21,017 bases of DNA from CAVQBP01 sp964448105. GTDB lineage: Bacteria > Bacteroidota > Ignavibacteria > Ignavibacteriales > Ignavibacteriaceae. Of this stretch, positions 7,340 through 14,860 are shown piece by piece. Below the pieces are notes generated by a model. That model was not told where the DNA came from. It worked only from the letters and a program-made list of their open reading frames with translations, and made no database searches. The stretch spans positions 1 to 21,017 of the forward strand of contig CAYUVK010000089.1 in assembly GCA_964448105.1 (NCBI GenBank). The letters are read 5' to 3'. The translations under genes and the position numbers were made by a program. Position 1 is the first letter of the stretch. Every line of letters starts with the position of its first letter.

Positions 7340-8065
7340 TTATTTCCAGTCCACTATTTCAAATGAATTGTTTTGAAAAATTCCATAACAAGGATTACTT
7401 AACCATGAACCTAAATTGATATAACATCCCTGTTTATATTGTTTATACATACGCCTGTGCAGATGCCCGAATAATACATAATCAAAGCCTTCATCAATTT
7501 TCATTTTTGCTGTTTCAAACAAACCGTCCTCTTCACCGTAATCTTTTTTACTGGTATAATCCCGGCTGGTTTTACTTGTAGAACTTGCAATAGATATACC
7601 GATATCAGGGTGAAGCCATGAATACATTTTTTGCAATGTTTTATTTCGTAATATTTTTTTTAATATTAAATAACCGTAATCATTTTTTACAAGCCCGTCT
7701 CCGTGGGCAATAAAAAATTTTTTTTCATTAAGTTCAGTCGAAAGAGAATTATCATATAATGTTACACCAATTTCATCACGAAAAAAAGTAGAATGCATAA
7801 AATCATGATTCCCGATAAAATAATGCACCTTAATTCCGCTCTCCGTTAAATCCTGCAAAGCCGTTAATGTACGGAAAAAACCTTTCTGATAAACTCTTTT
7901 ATATTCAAACCAATAATCGAATAGATCGCCAACTATGAACAGCTCATTACAATTATCTTTTGCAAAATAAAGAAATTTTACAAGGAGTTTTTCTTTTTGT
8001 TCCTCGATTTCTTTTGCCTGCAAGCCAAGGTGGATATCCGAAATAAATAAATAGTTTTTATTCAC
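7340..8065 (-). CDS. lpxH: LpxH-like UDP-2,3-diacylglucosamine diphosphatase
   Basis: A 241-aa calcineurin-like metallophosphoesterase. The metal-binding motifs are complete and in order: D10-x-H12 (ISDIHLG), D47-x2-D50 (VGDLFDYW), N86-H87-D88 (IGNHDF), H121-G-D (IAHGDG) and H201-x-H203 (FGHLHRR). The length and the GDLFDYWFEY stretch match the LpxH family, which hydrolyses UDP-diacyl-glucosamine to lipid X in lipid A synthesis at the inner membrane. A different UDP-sugar or nucleotide phosphoesterase is the main alternative. The start codon appears to be GTG at 8065 with a GGAAA almost touching it, so initiation may be inefficient; there is no ATG alternative near the beginning of the domain. 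It sits 40 bp after the M1 peptidase and 1 bp before the PBP gene, consistent with a cell-envelope operon. Confidence 0.88.
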   Translation of the reverse strand: MNKNYLFISDIHLGLQAKEIEEQKEKLLVKFLYFAKDNCNELFIVGDLFDYWFEYKRVYQKGFFRTLTALQDLTESGIKVHYFIGNHDFMHSTFFRDEIGVTLYDNSLSTELNEKKFFIAHGDGLVKNDYGYLILKKILRNKTLQKMYSWLHPDIGISIASSTSKTSRDYTSKKDYGEEDGLFETAKMKIDEGFDYVLFGHLHRRMYKQYKQGCYINLGSWLSNPCYGIFQNNSFEIVDWK

Positions 8066-8105
8066 TTTCCAAAATTAATGTTTGTGCATAAAAAATTAAA
8101 AGTTA

Positions 8106-9902
8106 TTATTCCTGACCGTGATTTGTTACATTGTTGTAATTTGCCAGAAGCCAACTATCGGGATCAAGAAATATATTTGACGGCTTATAACTTAATTCTG
8201 TTTTTAAAGTTGTATCCCTGGATACTATATAAAAACTTTTTGTAAGACTCGAATCCGCATCGTTTACAAATTTTATATCGAGCGGAAAGTTATAGTTGTT
8301 ATACTTTTCCTGAGTCTGTTTTAATTCTATTAATACTTGATACGAATTGCTGTTTCCCGGATTATTCTCTTTTTCAGATGACCACTTGTAATCCAGGTTA
8401 ATATATCCCCTTCCTACATAAACCCATTGTTCAAAAAATTTATCAAGATTCTTACCGGAAACTTTTTCACAGACATTTTTAAAATCTTCCGTTGAAGCAT
8501 TTTTATATTTAAATTCATTATAATATGTTCTCAATATCTTAAAAAATACTGAATCCCCCACTTCATGCCGGAGCATATGAAGCACCCAGGCTCCTTTATC
8601 ATAAACAGTTGAATTAAAAAGATTATCTCCAGGATCGTATAGTGTACCGGGAAAATTGTCCTGGAATTTACTTAGCATGGAAGAACGTAATGCTTTCTCA
8701 CCGAAATTATGCTCATCATAAAGAGCTTCGCAATAAGTAGCGAACCCTTCATTCAGCCATATATCCTTCCATGTTTTCGGTCCAACTGCATCTCCAAACC
8801 ATGAATGGGCTAGTTCATGAACATAAATATCACTAAAGAATCTCCTTCCCCTGACAAAGTTTGAACCAATCCCTGTTATTGTTTGGTTTTCCATTGCTCC
8901 AAGCTGCCATAAAAATTCCGCCACACCATATTTCTCTTTAATAAAAGGATATTCACCAAAAGTTTTTGAAAAAAAATCAATCATTTCCGGATGCTCTTTA
9001 AAATCTGTTTTTGCATATTCAAGATGTTCGGGGAATGCGTAGTATTCAATTTTCATTGTATCTTTTTTATTCTGCGAAATATAAATATCATTGAAATTAT
9101 CATATTTGGATGAATAAATACTTATTAAATAAGTTGAGATCGGATAATAAGTTTTCCAATGAAAAGTCTTCCTGCTGCCGTTTAAATTAGTGCCAACCAA
9201 GAGGCCGTTTGAAATTGAAGTTTCCGCGGAATCATTTGTAATTTTCATATCTAGTAAAGCTTTATCGTTCGGCATATCGTTGCATGGAAACCAGGTTGAT
9301 GCATATACCGGTTCACTTAAATTATAAACGACACTCTGACTGTCTATTTCACCAAAAGTAAATGAACCTAAACCTTCATGCTTAGGAGTTCCTTCATATA
9401 TAAGCCGCACATTAAAAGTATCCAGGCCAGCGTTAACAAGCGGAATAGTCAATCTTGTGTTCGATATGGTATAGGAAGCAGGAATATTATTTAACAAAAC
9501 TTTTGAGATATTCATATTATCATAAAAATTAAGATCTATTTCCTTTAAATCTTTATTTTTCAAAATCCCGGTAATTGTTGCATCCCCTTTTAACAATCTT
9601 TTTGCAGGGTAAAGATCGAAATTCAAGTTATAATGCAGAACATCAATTTTATATTGATTATCAGTTATATAACTGGCTGGTATGCTTACAGGCATTCCCC
9701 TGTACATTTCTCTTTTAATATTATTCGATTCTTTTAACTTGGCCAAAGTTTCTTTAAGGGGAATTATTGTGAGTTTCCATCCTATAAAAAGAAAAATCAT
9801 GAATAATATTGATACGAAGATTTTTATTTTATTTTTCATCCAAAATCTTTTTAAAAATAAAGTGATACTATTAACAAACTCCATATTTATTGTTAATCTC
9901 AC
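8106..9902 (-). CDS. Membrane-anchored M1-family aminopeptidase
   Basis: A zinc metallopeptidase, about 598 aa. A hydrophobic helix near residues 28-46 anchors it, leaving the catalytic part outside the cytoplasm. An N-terminal beta-rich domain (about 85-275) precedes the catalytic domain with the exopeptidase motif G335-A-M-E-N339, the zinc site H362-E-L-A-H366 and the third ligand E385 (WLNEGFATY). The family removes N-terminal residues from peptides. It is shorter than full M1 enzymes (800+ aa) because it lacks the large C-terminal helical domain. The longest frame begins with GTG at 9902; ATG at 9884 or 9839 (just before the anchor) are possible starts, and none has a clear ribosome-binding site. 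It is first in the minus-strand run with lpxH and the PBP gene. Confidence 0.92.
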   Translation of the reverse strand: MRLTINMEFVNSITLFLKRFWMKNKIKIFVSILFMIFLFIGWKLTIIPLKETLAKLKESNNIKREMYRGMPVSIPASYITDNQYKIDVLHYNLNFDLYPAKRLLKGDATITGILKNKDLKEIDLNFYDNMNISKVLLNNIPASYTISNTRLTIPLVNAGLDTFNVRLIYEGTPKHEGLGSFTFGEIDSQSVVYNLSEPVYASTWFPCNDMPNDKALLDMKITNDSAETSISNGLLVGTNLNGSRKTFHWKTYYPISTYLISIYSSKYDNFNDIYISQNKKDTMKIEYYAFPEHLEYAKTDFKEHPEMIDFFSKTFGEYPFIKEKYGVAEFLWQLGAMENQTITGIGSNFVRGRRFFSDIYVHELAHSWFGDAVGPKTWKDIWLNEGFATYCEALYDEHNFGEKALRSSMLSKFQDNFPGTLYDPGDNLFNSTVYDKGAWVLHMLRHEVGDSVFFKILRTYYNEFKYKNASTEDFKNVCEKVSGKNLDKFFEQWVYVGRGYINLDYKWSSEKENNPGNSNSYQVLIELKQTQEKYNNYNFPLDIKFVNDADSSLTKSFYIVSRDTTLKTELSYKPSNIFLDPDSWLLANYNNVTNHGQE

Positions 9903-9985
9903 AATTTAAAATTTGCTATTTTAACAATAGTATATATTTTACATTTATAAATTATTTATTTATACTAAGTTAACAATTTCTTTAT

Positions 9986-10014
9986 TTGCCAATCAAATCA
10001 AATATTAATATATT
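9986..10014 (+). promoter_or_regulatory. Candidate promoter of glgC
   Basis: TTGCCA (9986-9991) and TATATT (10009-10014) are separated by 17 bp in the AT-rich divergent spacer before glgC, close to a sigma-70 pattern. Because the region is nearly all A/T, chance matches are likely. Confidence 0.3.
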
Positions 10015-10051
10015 TATAATATATTAAGAAGATATAAAAAGAGGAAATAAA

Positions 10052-11296
10052 ATGACCTTTCCAGGTTCTTCAATTTTAAGAGACACTGTTACCATGCTCC
10101 TTGCGGGCGGACAAGGCGAAAGACTTCACCCTTTAACTGCATATCGAAGCAAACCTGCAGTACCTTTCGGAGGGAAATATAGAATTATAGACTTCGCATT
10201 ATCCAACTGCTTAAATTCAGGATTAAGAAGAGTTTATGTACTTACTCAATATAAATCCGATTCACTAAATCAGCATTTACTGGAAGCATGGAGTATTTTT
10301 AACCCTGAATTAGGCGAGTTTATTTACACTATTCCTCCCCAAAGAAAATTAAATAATGATTGGTATTTAGGGACCGCAAATGCCATTTATCAAAACATTA
10401 ATTTATTTTCCACTGAGAAAAAAGCCAAGTGGGTTCTGGTTTTAAGCGGCGACCATATTTATAAAATGGATTACTTAAAAATGCTTCAATATCATGTGGA
10501 TACAAAGTCCGATCTTTCGATGGCATGTATAGATGTGCCGAAAGATGAAGCACCCAGGTTCGGGATCGTGGGAGTTGATAGTAAATATAATGTAACTTCA
10601 TTTATAGAGAAACCTGAAAATCCGCCTGAGATCCCTGATAAACCGGGTTTTTCATTTATTAACATGGGAATTTATGTATTCAATGCAGATTCGCTTAGAG
10701 ATGTTCTTCATGAAATGGAAACAAAAAAACTTAAATCTCATGACTTCGGGAAAGATGTTCTTCCTTACATGGTAAAATCCAAAATGAATGTCCTTGCTTA
10801 CAGGTTTTATGATGAAAATAGAAAGACAAAACAATATTGGAAAGATATAGGAACGATCGAAAGCTATTTTGAAGCTAGTATGGATTTAATTAGTGTAACT
10901 CCGGAATTTAACTTTTATGATTTAAGCTGGCCGATGAGAACATATCAATTTCAATTCCCTCCTGCAAAAACCGTATCTCATGAAGGAGAAAGGGTTGGCA
11001 GAACTTTAAATTCATTAATTTGCGATGGCTCAATCGTATCCGGCGGTCTCGTCGAAAGATCATTGCTTGGACCAAATGTAAGGGTAAACAGCTTTTCTTA
11101 TGTAACCGATTCAATAATTATGAATAATTGCAATATTGGCAGGCATGCAAGAATTAGAAGAACAATAATTGATAAAAATGTTATAGTACCCGAAGGATAC
11201 GAGATTGGTTTCGATCTTGAGTCGGATAAGAAAAAATTTACCGTTACTGAAAGCGGAATTGTAGTAATAGCTAAGAACCAGGTGCTGCCTGTGTGA
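10052..11296 (+). CDS. glgC: Glucose-1-phosphate adenylyltransferase
   Basis: A 414-aa ADP-glucose pyrophosphorylase that makes ADP-glucose from ATP and glucose-1-phosphate, the committed step of bacterial glycogen synthesis. The N-terminal nucleotidyltransferase domain shows the LAGGQGERLHPLT signature (17-29), KPAVPFGGKYRIIDF (34-48), WYLGTANAIYQN (104-115), SGDHIYKMDY with the metal-binding D134, and IEKP (185-188). A left-handed beta-helix follows at about 300-400 (VRVNSFSYVTDSII, NCNIGRHARIRRTIID). All key motifs are present. ATG follows AAAGAGGAAAT at good spacing. It diverges from the M1 peptidase gene, with a 149-bp AT-rich spacer, and is followed by a REP hairpin and a RAYT transposase. 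No other glycogen gene is visible. Confidence 0.97.
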   Translation: MTFPGSSILRDTVTMLLAGGQGERLHPLTAYRSKPAVPFGGKYRIIDFALSNCLNSGLRRVYVLTQYKSDSLNQHLLEAWSIFNPELGEFIYTIPPQRKLNNDWYLGTANAIYQNINLFSTEKKAKWVLVLSGDHIYKMDYLKMLQYHVDTKSDLSMACIDVPKDEAPRFGIVGVDSKYNVTSFIEKPENPPEIPDKPGFSFINMGIYVFNADSLRDVLHEMETKKLKSHDFGKDVLPYMVKSKMNVLAYRFYDENRKTKQYWKDIGTIESYFEASMDLISVTPEFNFYDLSWPMRTYQFQFPPAKTVSHEGERVGRTLNSLICDGSIVSGGLVERSLLGPNVRVNSFSYVTDSIIMNNCNIGRHARIRRTIIDKNVIVPEGYEIGFDLESDKKKFTVTESGIVVIAKNQVLPV

Positions 11297-11303
11297 AATT
11301 TAT

Positions 11304-11330
11304 GTAGCACAGACTTCAGTCTGTGCCTAC
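11304..11330. repeat. REP hairpin, left of RAYT (GTAG...CTAC)
   Basis: GCACAGACT (11307-11315), loop TC, AGTCTGTGC (11318-11326), extended by GTA/TAC outer arms with one bulged C at 11327. It starts with the GTAG tetranucleotide that marks REP sequences handled by RAYT transposases. It begins 8 bp after the glgC stop and could also act as its transcript 3' end, but there is no T-run. Confidence 0.8.
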
Positions 11331-11364
11331 TTTATAATAATTTTACTTTATATAGGGGATTCAA

Positions 11365-11952
11365 ATTACACACAAACATTTCCATCGGAGAAATCTACCT
11401 CACTTATATTACCCGGAAGGTAATTATTTTATAACATACAGATTAAAGGACAGCATTCCAGTTTCTTTACTGAGAGAAATACGAACACAAAATCGAGGTT
11501 CAAATAATCATTTTAATACACGGGAAAAAAGAATATTTAAAAAATATGATGACTTAATTAACAGCGGGAAATTTGGTGAAAAATATTTAGGGATTCCTGA
11601 AATAGCCAAAATAAATCAGGATAAATTACATTCATATGATGGCAAAAAATACTTTTTAATCTGTTATTGTATAATGCCGAACCATATACATTTAATTTTC
11701 AGATTGTTAGAAAATAATGAAAGGATCGATAAGATTATGCAATATATAAAGGGAGGAACAGCTTTTGAATGTAATAAATATTTAAACCGTAAAGGGCGAT
11801 TTTGGCAGGATGAAAGTTTTGATAGATTGATCAGAGATGATAAGGAATTTTATAATATTCTAGAGTATGTGAAAAATAATCCTGTAAAAGCGGGCTTGGT
11901 TAAAAATTGGGAAGATTGGCCGTATACATTTGTCAACAAATTTTACCTGTAG
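11365..11952 (+). CDS. REP-associated tyrosine transposase (RAYT, IS200-like Y1)
   Basis: A Y1 transposase-like protein of the RAYT group; such proteins process REP single-stranded hairpins. The frame is open from 11356, and its protein begins HFHRRNLPHLYYPEGNYFIT, as full RAYT proteins do. The HUH metal site is H107-I-H109 (MPNHIHLIF) and the probable catalytic tyrosine Y168 in EYVKNNPVKAGLV (numbering from 11365, 195 aa). The only ATG in frame is at 11674, which would remove about half the nuclease fold. I therefore place the start at ATT 11365, seven bases after an AGGGG; no ATG, GTG or TTG exists upstream. Either a rare ATT start is used, or the original ATG was lost by mutation and the gene is silent. 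REP hairpins flank it on both sides. Confidence 0.8.
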   Translation: MTHKHFHRRNLPHLYYPEGNYFITYRLKDSIPVSLLREIRTQNRGSNNHFNTREKRIFKKYDDLINSGKFGEKYLGIPEIAKINQDKLHSYDGKKYFLICYCIMPNHIHLIFRLLENNERIDKIMQYIKGGTAFECNKYLNRKGRFWQDESFDRLIRDDKEFYNILEYVKNNPVKAGLVKNWEDWPYTFVNKFYL

Positions 11953-11974
11953 CTCAGACTTCAGTCTGAGCTAC
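11949..11974. repeat. REP hairpin, right of RAYT (perfect)
   Basis: Perfect 12-bp arms (GTAGCTCAGACT and its complement) with a 2-nt TC loop, overlapping the last codons and stop of the RAYT gene. It is the same GTAG-type element as the copy at 11304, in the same orientation judged by the loop. Confidence 0.85.
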
Positions 11975-11986
11975 AGACTAAAGTCT
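11975..11986. repeat. Short REP-like hairpin (AGACT-AA-AGTCT)
   Basis: Five-bp arms with an AA loop directly after the previous REP hairpin. The loop complement (TT) suggests the opposite orientation to the GTAG copies, giving a BIME-like composite arrangement. Confidence 0.6.
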
Positions 11987-11999
11987 ATGGTATATGCAA

Positions 12000-12017
12000 A
12001 ACAGACTAAAGTCTGTT
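12000..12017. repeat. REP-like hairpin overlapping a gene's stop codon
   Basis: AACAGACT (12000-12007), AA, AGTCTGTT (12010-12017): perfect 8-bp arms. The right arm overlaps the TAA stop of the minus-strand PycTM-like gene at 12016-12018, so the element ends exactly at that gene's 3' end. Confidence 0.75.
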
Positions 12018-12543
12018 ATACAACTAGCCTAAAGTAAATAGATACAATAATTATTAATTCTAATGTAATTGCTGTTACGAATGCAACTATTCCTTTTCTG
12101 AAATATTTGTTTTTGTACGCATTTATTCTGCCGATTGAATATACACTTTTTGCAAATATTTCATAAGTAATTTTAGGGTCCTCAAGTAGAGTTTCAAGAG
12201 TTTTTGCATATTCTGTTGATGAACTATACTTAATAATACCACCAAAGAATGTTGGAGCAATAGCCTTTTTATCCTGTTCAATGGTTTCTTCAATATCTTT
12301 TACTCTTGGAGATATAACTAATAGCAGGTATAAGATTGATACCAAAACCGAAAGGAAGTATAAAGTAATTAATGACAGGTTAAAAATATCCGGCGGTATT
12401 TTTGTATAATGAATAATAAAAAAGACACTGAATACTCCCAGGATTGAAAGTAATGTAAAAGCTTTTTGATCGGTTCGCTGAAGGATTTGCTGCTCATTTG
12501 AAAGAATTTCAAAAAGTACGGTTGTTTTATTTTCTGCTGCCAT
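12016..12543 (-). CDS. PycTM-like three-helix membrane effector
   Basis: A 175-aa inner-membrane protein. A short amphipathic N terminus (NEQQILQRTDQKAF, 16-29) leads into two membrane helices (about 28-46 and 53-77), then SPR (78-80), a soluble segment with PTFFGG (97-102), EYAKTLETLL and a long helix with NAYKNKYFRK (141-150), and a final membrane helix (about 150-172). This 2TM-soluble-1TM plan and the KAF...PR...FFGGI...KY..r pattern match, from memory, the Pycsar effector family PycTM, which disrupts the membrane when a cyclic pyrimidine nucleotide is made during phage infection. ATG follows a strong GGGAGGGC. The class III cyclase gene lies 127 bp upstream on the same strand, which strengthens the idea. 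No cyclic-nucleotide-binding motif is recognisable, and a role outside defence is possible. The 3' end touches a REP hairpin. Confidence 0.7.
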   Translation of the reverse strand: MAAENKTTVLFEILSNEQQILQRTDQKAFTLLSILGVFSVFFIIHYTKIPPDIFNLSLITLYFLSVLVSILYLLLVISPRVKDIEETIEQDKKAIAPTFFGGIIKYSSSTEYAKTLETLLEDPKITYEIFAKSVYSIGRINAYKNKYFRKGIVAFVTAITLELIIIVSIYFRLVV

Positions 12544-12670
12544 TAATTGCCCTCCCGTAACAGTAAATTTCTGTAAAATTTTAACAGTTAATAAAAAAAG
12601 CTTTCTTTAATGATTGTTTCTAAGTGAAATTCAATTTATTAATAGGATTTAATACCTCTTTTTTCAGATA

Positions 12671-14860
12671 TCATTTTTCCAAAAGTACAATTGAGCCGTC
12701 CCAATTTTCATCCAATTCCTGCTCTTTAATATTATTAATTCGGACTAACATTTGTTGTGAAGCCGGATCATTTGGACGTAAAATTAAAGATTGTTCAAAA
12801 AGTTCTTTTGCTTTAACAAAATTTTTCGCTAAATAAAAATTAAAGGCTTCTTCATAAAATTTATAATAATCCATTTCTTCATTTGAAAAAGAATCTGATA
12901 TTAAACCGCAGACTTCATAAACTTTTACTGCTTTAGTCTTCCCTTTTACTTTAATAACATCCAATATACGTGTTTTGAATTTATCTTTGTCAATTTCATT
13001 ATATGTAAATTCAGAAATCATTATTAATGTATTATATCTTTTATTTGCTGATTCCAGCCTTGCGGCAAGATTAACATTATCACCAATAACCGTGTAATCA
13101 AAGACTCTATCCGAGCCCATATTTCCAATAATTACCTGCCCGGTATTTATTCCGATCCTGCTTCTTAATAGAGGGAACTCTTTGGATTCCCAGTCTTTAT
13201 TAAGTTCTTTAATTTTTCTTTGCATATTAATAGCAGTTATTACAGCAGCGTTTGCATGCTCTTCCATTTGAATTGGAGCACCGAATTCAGCAAGAATTGC
13301 ATCACCGATATATTTATCTATAGTCCCTTTTTCTTTAATTATTATGTCTGTCATTTCCGAAAGATATTCATTTAAAAAAGAAACTAAGTCTGTAGACTTC
13401 ATACTTTCAGAAATTGTAGTAAAGTTTGCTATATCTGAAAAAAGAATTGTTAGAATTCTTTCCTCACCTCCCAGCTTTAACATGCCAGGATTTTCCAGTA
13501 GCTGATCAACTACATTTGTTGGGACATATTTTGAAAAAGCGCTTTTTATAAAGGCCTGATCTTTTGAAATAATAACATTTAAACTTAAAATCATCCCGAT
13601 TGTTAAAACAAGAACAGCCCCTGCAGAAGTAACCAGGGGAAACAACTGGAAGTTCTTCATTTCATAAAATGAAAATAAAATTAAACCGCCTATAATTACT
13701 AAAGCGGAAATATATAAAGGAGTATTTTTTTTGAAGATAGAAAAAAATCCTAAAATTAATCCAAGAGGAAATATTAAAGCTGAAACAGAAAACGGTTTCC
13801 ATTCAGTATAAAAATCATTCATCAACAGAGCATTTAACAAAGCAGCATGAACTGAAACTAAAGGAACATTATCCTCTGTAGTTATTTGTCCCAAATCCGA
13901 TGTTCCAACAGAAATATCACTTATAAAAACAAAATTCCCGCCGAAATATTCCATTAACTCGTCGAGGTTATCTTCGTTCCGGGAATACTTTATTAAATTT
14001 TGAACCTGCATATTTTTCTCGTCTTTCCAAAAACCAGGGAAAGGTATAAATGCCAGGCCATGATCATCAATAGGGATTACAATATCTTTATTTAGAAAAC
14101 TATTTTTTAATGCAGGAATTGTTATTGAATTTCCCCAATCAATTTTTAATTTATTAAAAGGGATTTTATTATAATCTAAAAAAATCTGCAGGCTAATAGC
14201 AGGGAAAAAAAGTGAATCGATTTTAATAATCATCGGGTAATGTCTTATAATTCCATCATGATCTCTAACAATAGAAATATGACCCGTATTATATGCAGCC
14301 TGCGCAAATATTTCATTTTGTGGAAGAGCATAGGAAGCGTAATATGGTTCTCCATGGCCATGTTCTTCAAGTCTGCTGAAATTCCCGTTTTTCAAAAGAC
14401 CATAAAAATAACCGTTCCCCCATTGGAAATTTTTTTTCTTATTAGAAAGACTAAATCCGACAGGAAGATAAACATTCCCGTTTTGCAGGATTGAGTTAGC
14501 AAAAGATTTATCGCTTGAATCGACACTTGAACGCGGGAATACAATATCATAAAATATTGCATCCGGATTAAAATAATAAAGAACGTTATTAATTTTCGCA
14601 AGATCATTTCTTCTTAAATAATTTATACCGAAATAATCATAAGTCGAATCGGTAATATTTAGAAGAATTATTTTGCTGCTGTTTTTAGGTCCTGCCCCAT
14701 CCTTTAGATTATTTTTGTATAAAGCATCTACAGCTTTATAGTCGAGCGTATTCCAGGGAATATTAAACATATAAACTACGAGACATAAAAAAACAGTAAG
14801 TAAAAAATTTATCAGCAGTATTCTGGTTATTAGTTTTTTACTTTTTAATTTCAATTTCAT
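12671..14860 (-). CDS. CHASE2-domain class III nucleotidyl cyclase
   Basis: A 729-aa transmembrane sensor cyclase. N-terminal helix (about 11-32), extracytoplasmic CHASE2 sensor domain (about 35-345), three more helices (about 356-374, 382-399, 406-432), then a class III cyclase catalytic domain (about 465-650) and a TPR-like tail (665-700). Catalytic residues are all present: metal aspartates D476 (ILFSDIANF) and D520 (IGDAILAEFG), base-selecting K516 and D588 (DYTVIGD), and N597/R601 (VNLAAR). The Lys/Asp pair is the ATP-specific pattern, so cAMP is the expected product; this differs from the cCMP/cUMP cyclases of described Pycsar systems. The gene overlaps the DUF4384 gene by 23 bp, implying translational coupling, and is followed by the PycTM-like gene. 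CHASE2 would sense something in the periplasm. Confidence 0.93.
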   Translation of the reverse strand: MKLKLKSKKLITRILLINFLLTVFLCLVVYMFNIPWNTLDYKAVDALYKNNLKDGAGPKNSSKIILLNITDSTYDYFGINYLRRNDLAKINNVLYYFNPDAIFYDIVFPRSSVDSSDKSFANSILQNGNVYLPVGFSLSNKKKNFQWGNGYFYGLLKNGNFSRLEEHGHGEPYYASYALPQNEIFAQAAYNTGHISIVRDHDGIIRHYPMIIKIDSLFFPAISLQIFLDYNKIPFNKLKIDWGNSITIPALKNSFLNKDIVIPIDDHGLAFIPFPGFWKDEKNMQVQNLIKYSRNEDNLDELMEYFGGNFVFISDISVGTSDLGQITTEDNVPLVSVHAALLNALLMNDFYTEWKPFSVSALIFPLGLILGFFSIFKKNTPLYISALVIIGGLILFSFYEMKNFQLFPLVTSAGAVLVLTIGMILSLNVIISKDQAFIKSAFSKYVPTNVVDQLLENPGMLKLGGEERILTILFSDIANFTTISESMKSTDLVSFLNEYLSEMTDIIIKEKGTIDKYIGDAILAEFGAPIQMEEHANAAVITAINMQRKIKELNKDWESKEFPLLRSRIGINTGQVIIGNMGSDRVFDYTVIGDNVNLAARLESANKRYNTLIMISEFTYNEIDKDKFKTRILDVIKVKGKTKAVKVYEVCGLISDSFSNEEMDYYKFYEEAFNFYLAKNFVKAKELFEQSLILRPNDPASQQMLVRINNIKEQELDENWDGSIVLLEK

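Noticed and set aside
11674..11952. A short 92-aa transposase gene starting at ATG 11674
   Set aside because: Conserved RAYT sequence continues in frame far upstream, so this ATG is internal (the MPNHIH motif).
12579..12620. AAAGCTTT palindrome as a terminator between the cyclase and the PycTM-like gene
   Set aside because: It has no loop and only low GC; it cannot form a stable intrinsic terminator, so I do not use it to split the operon.
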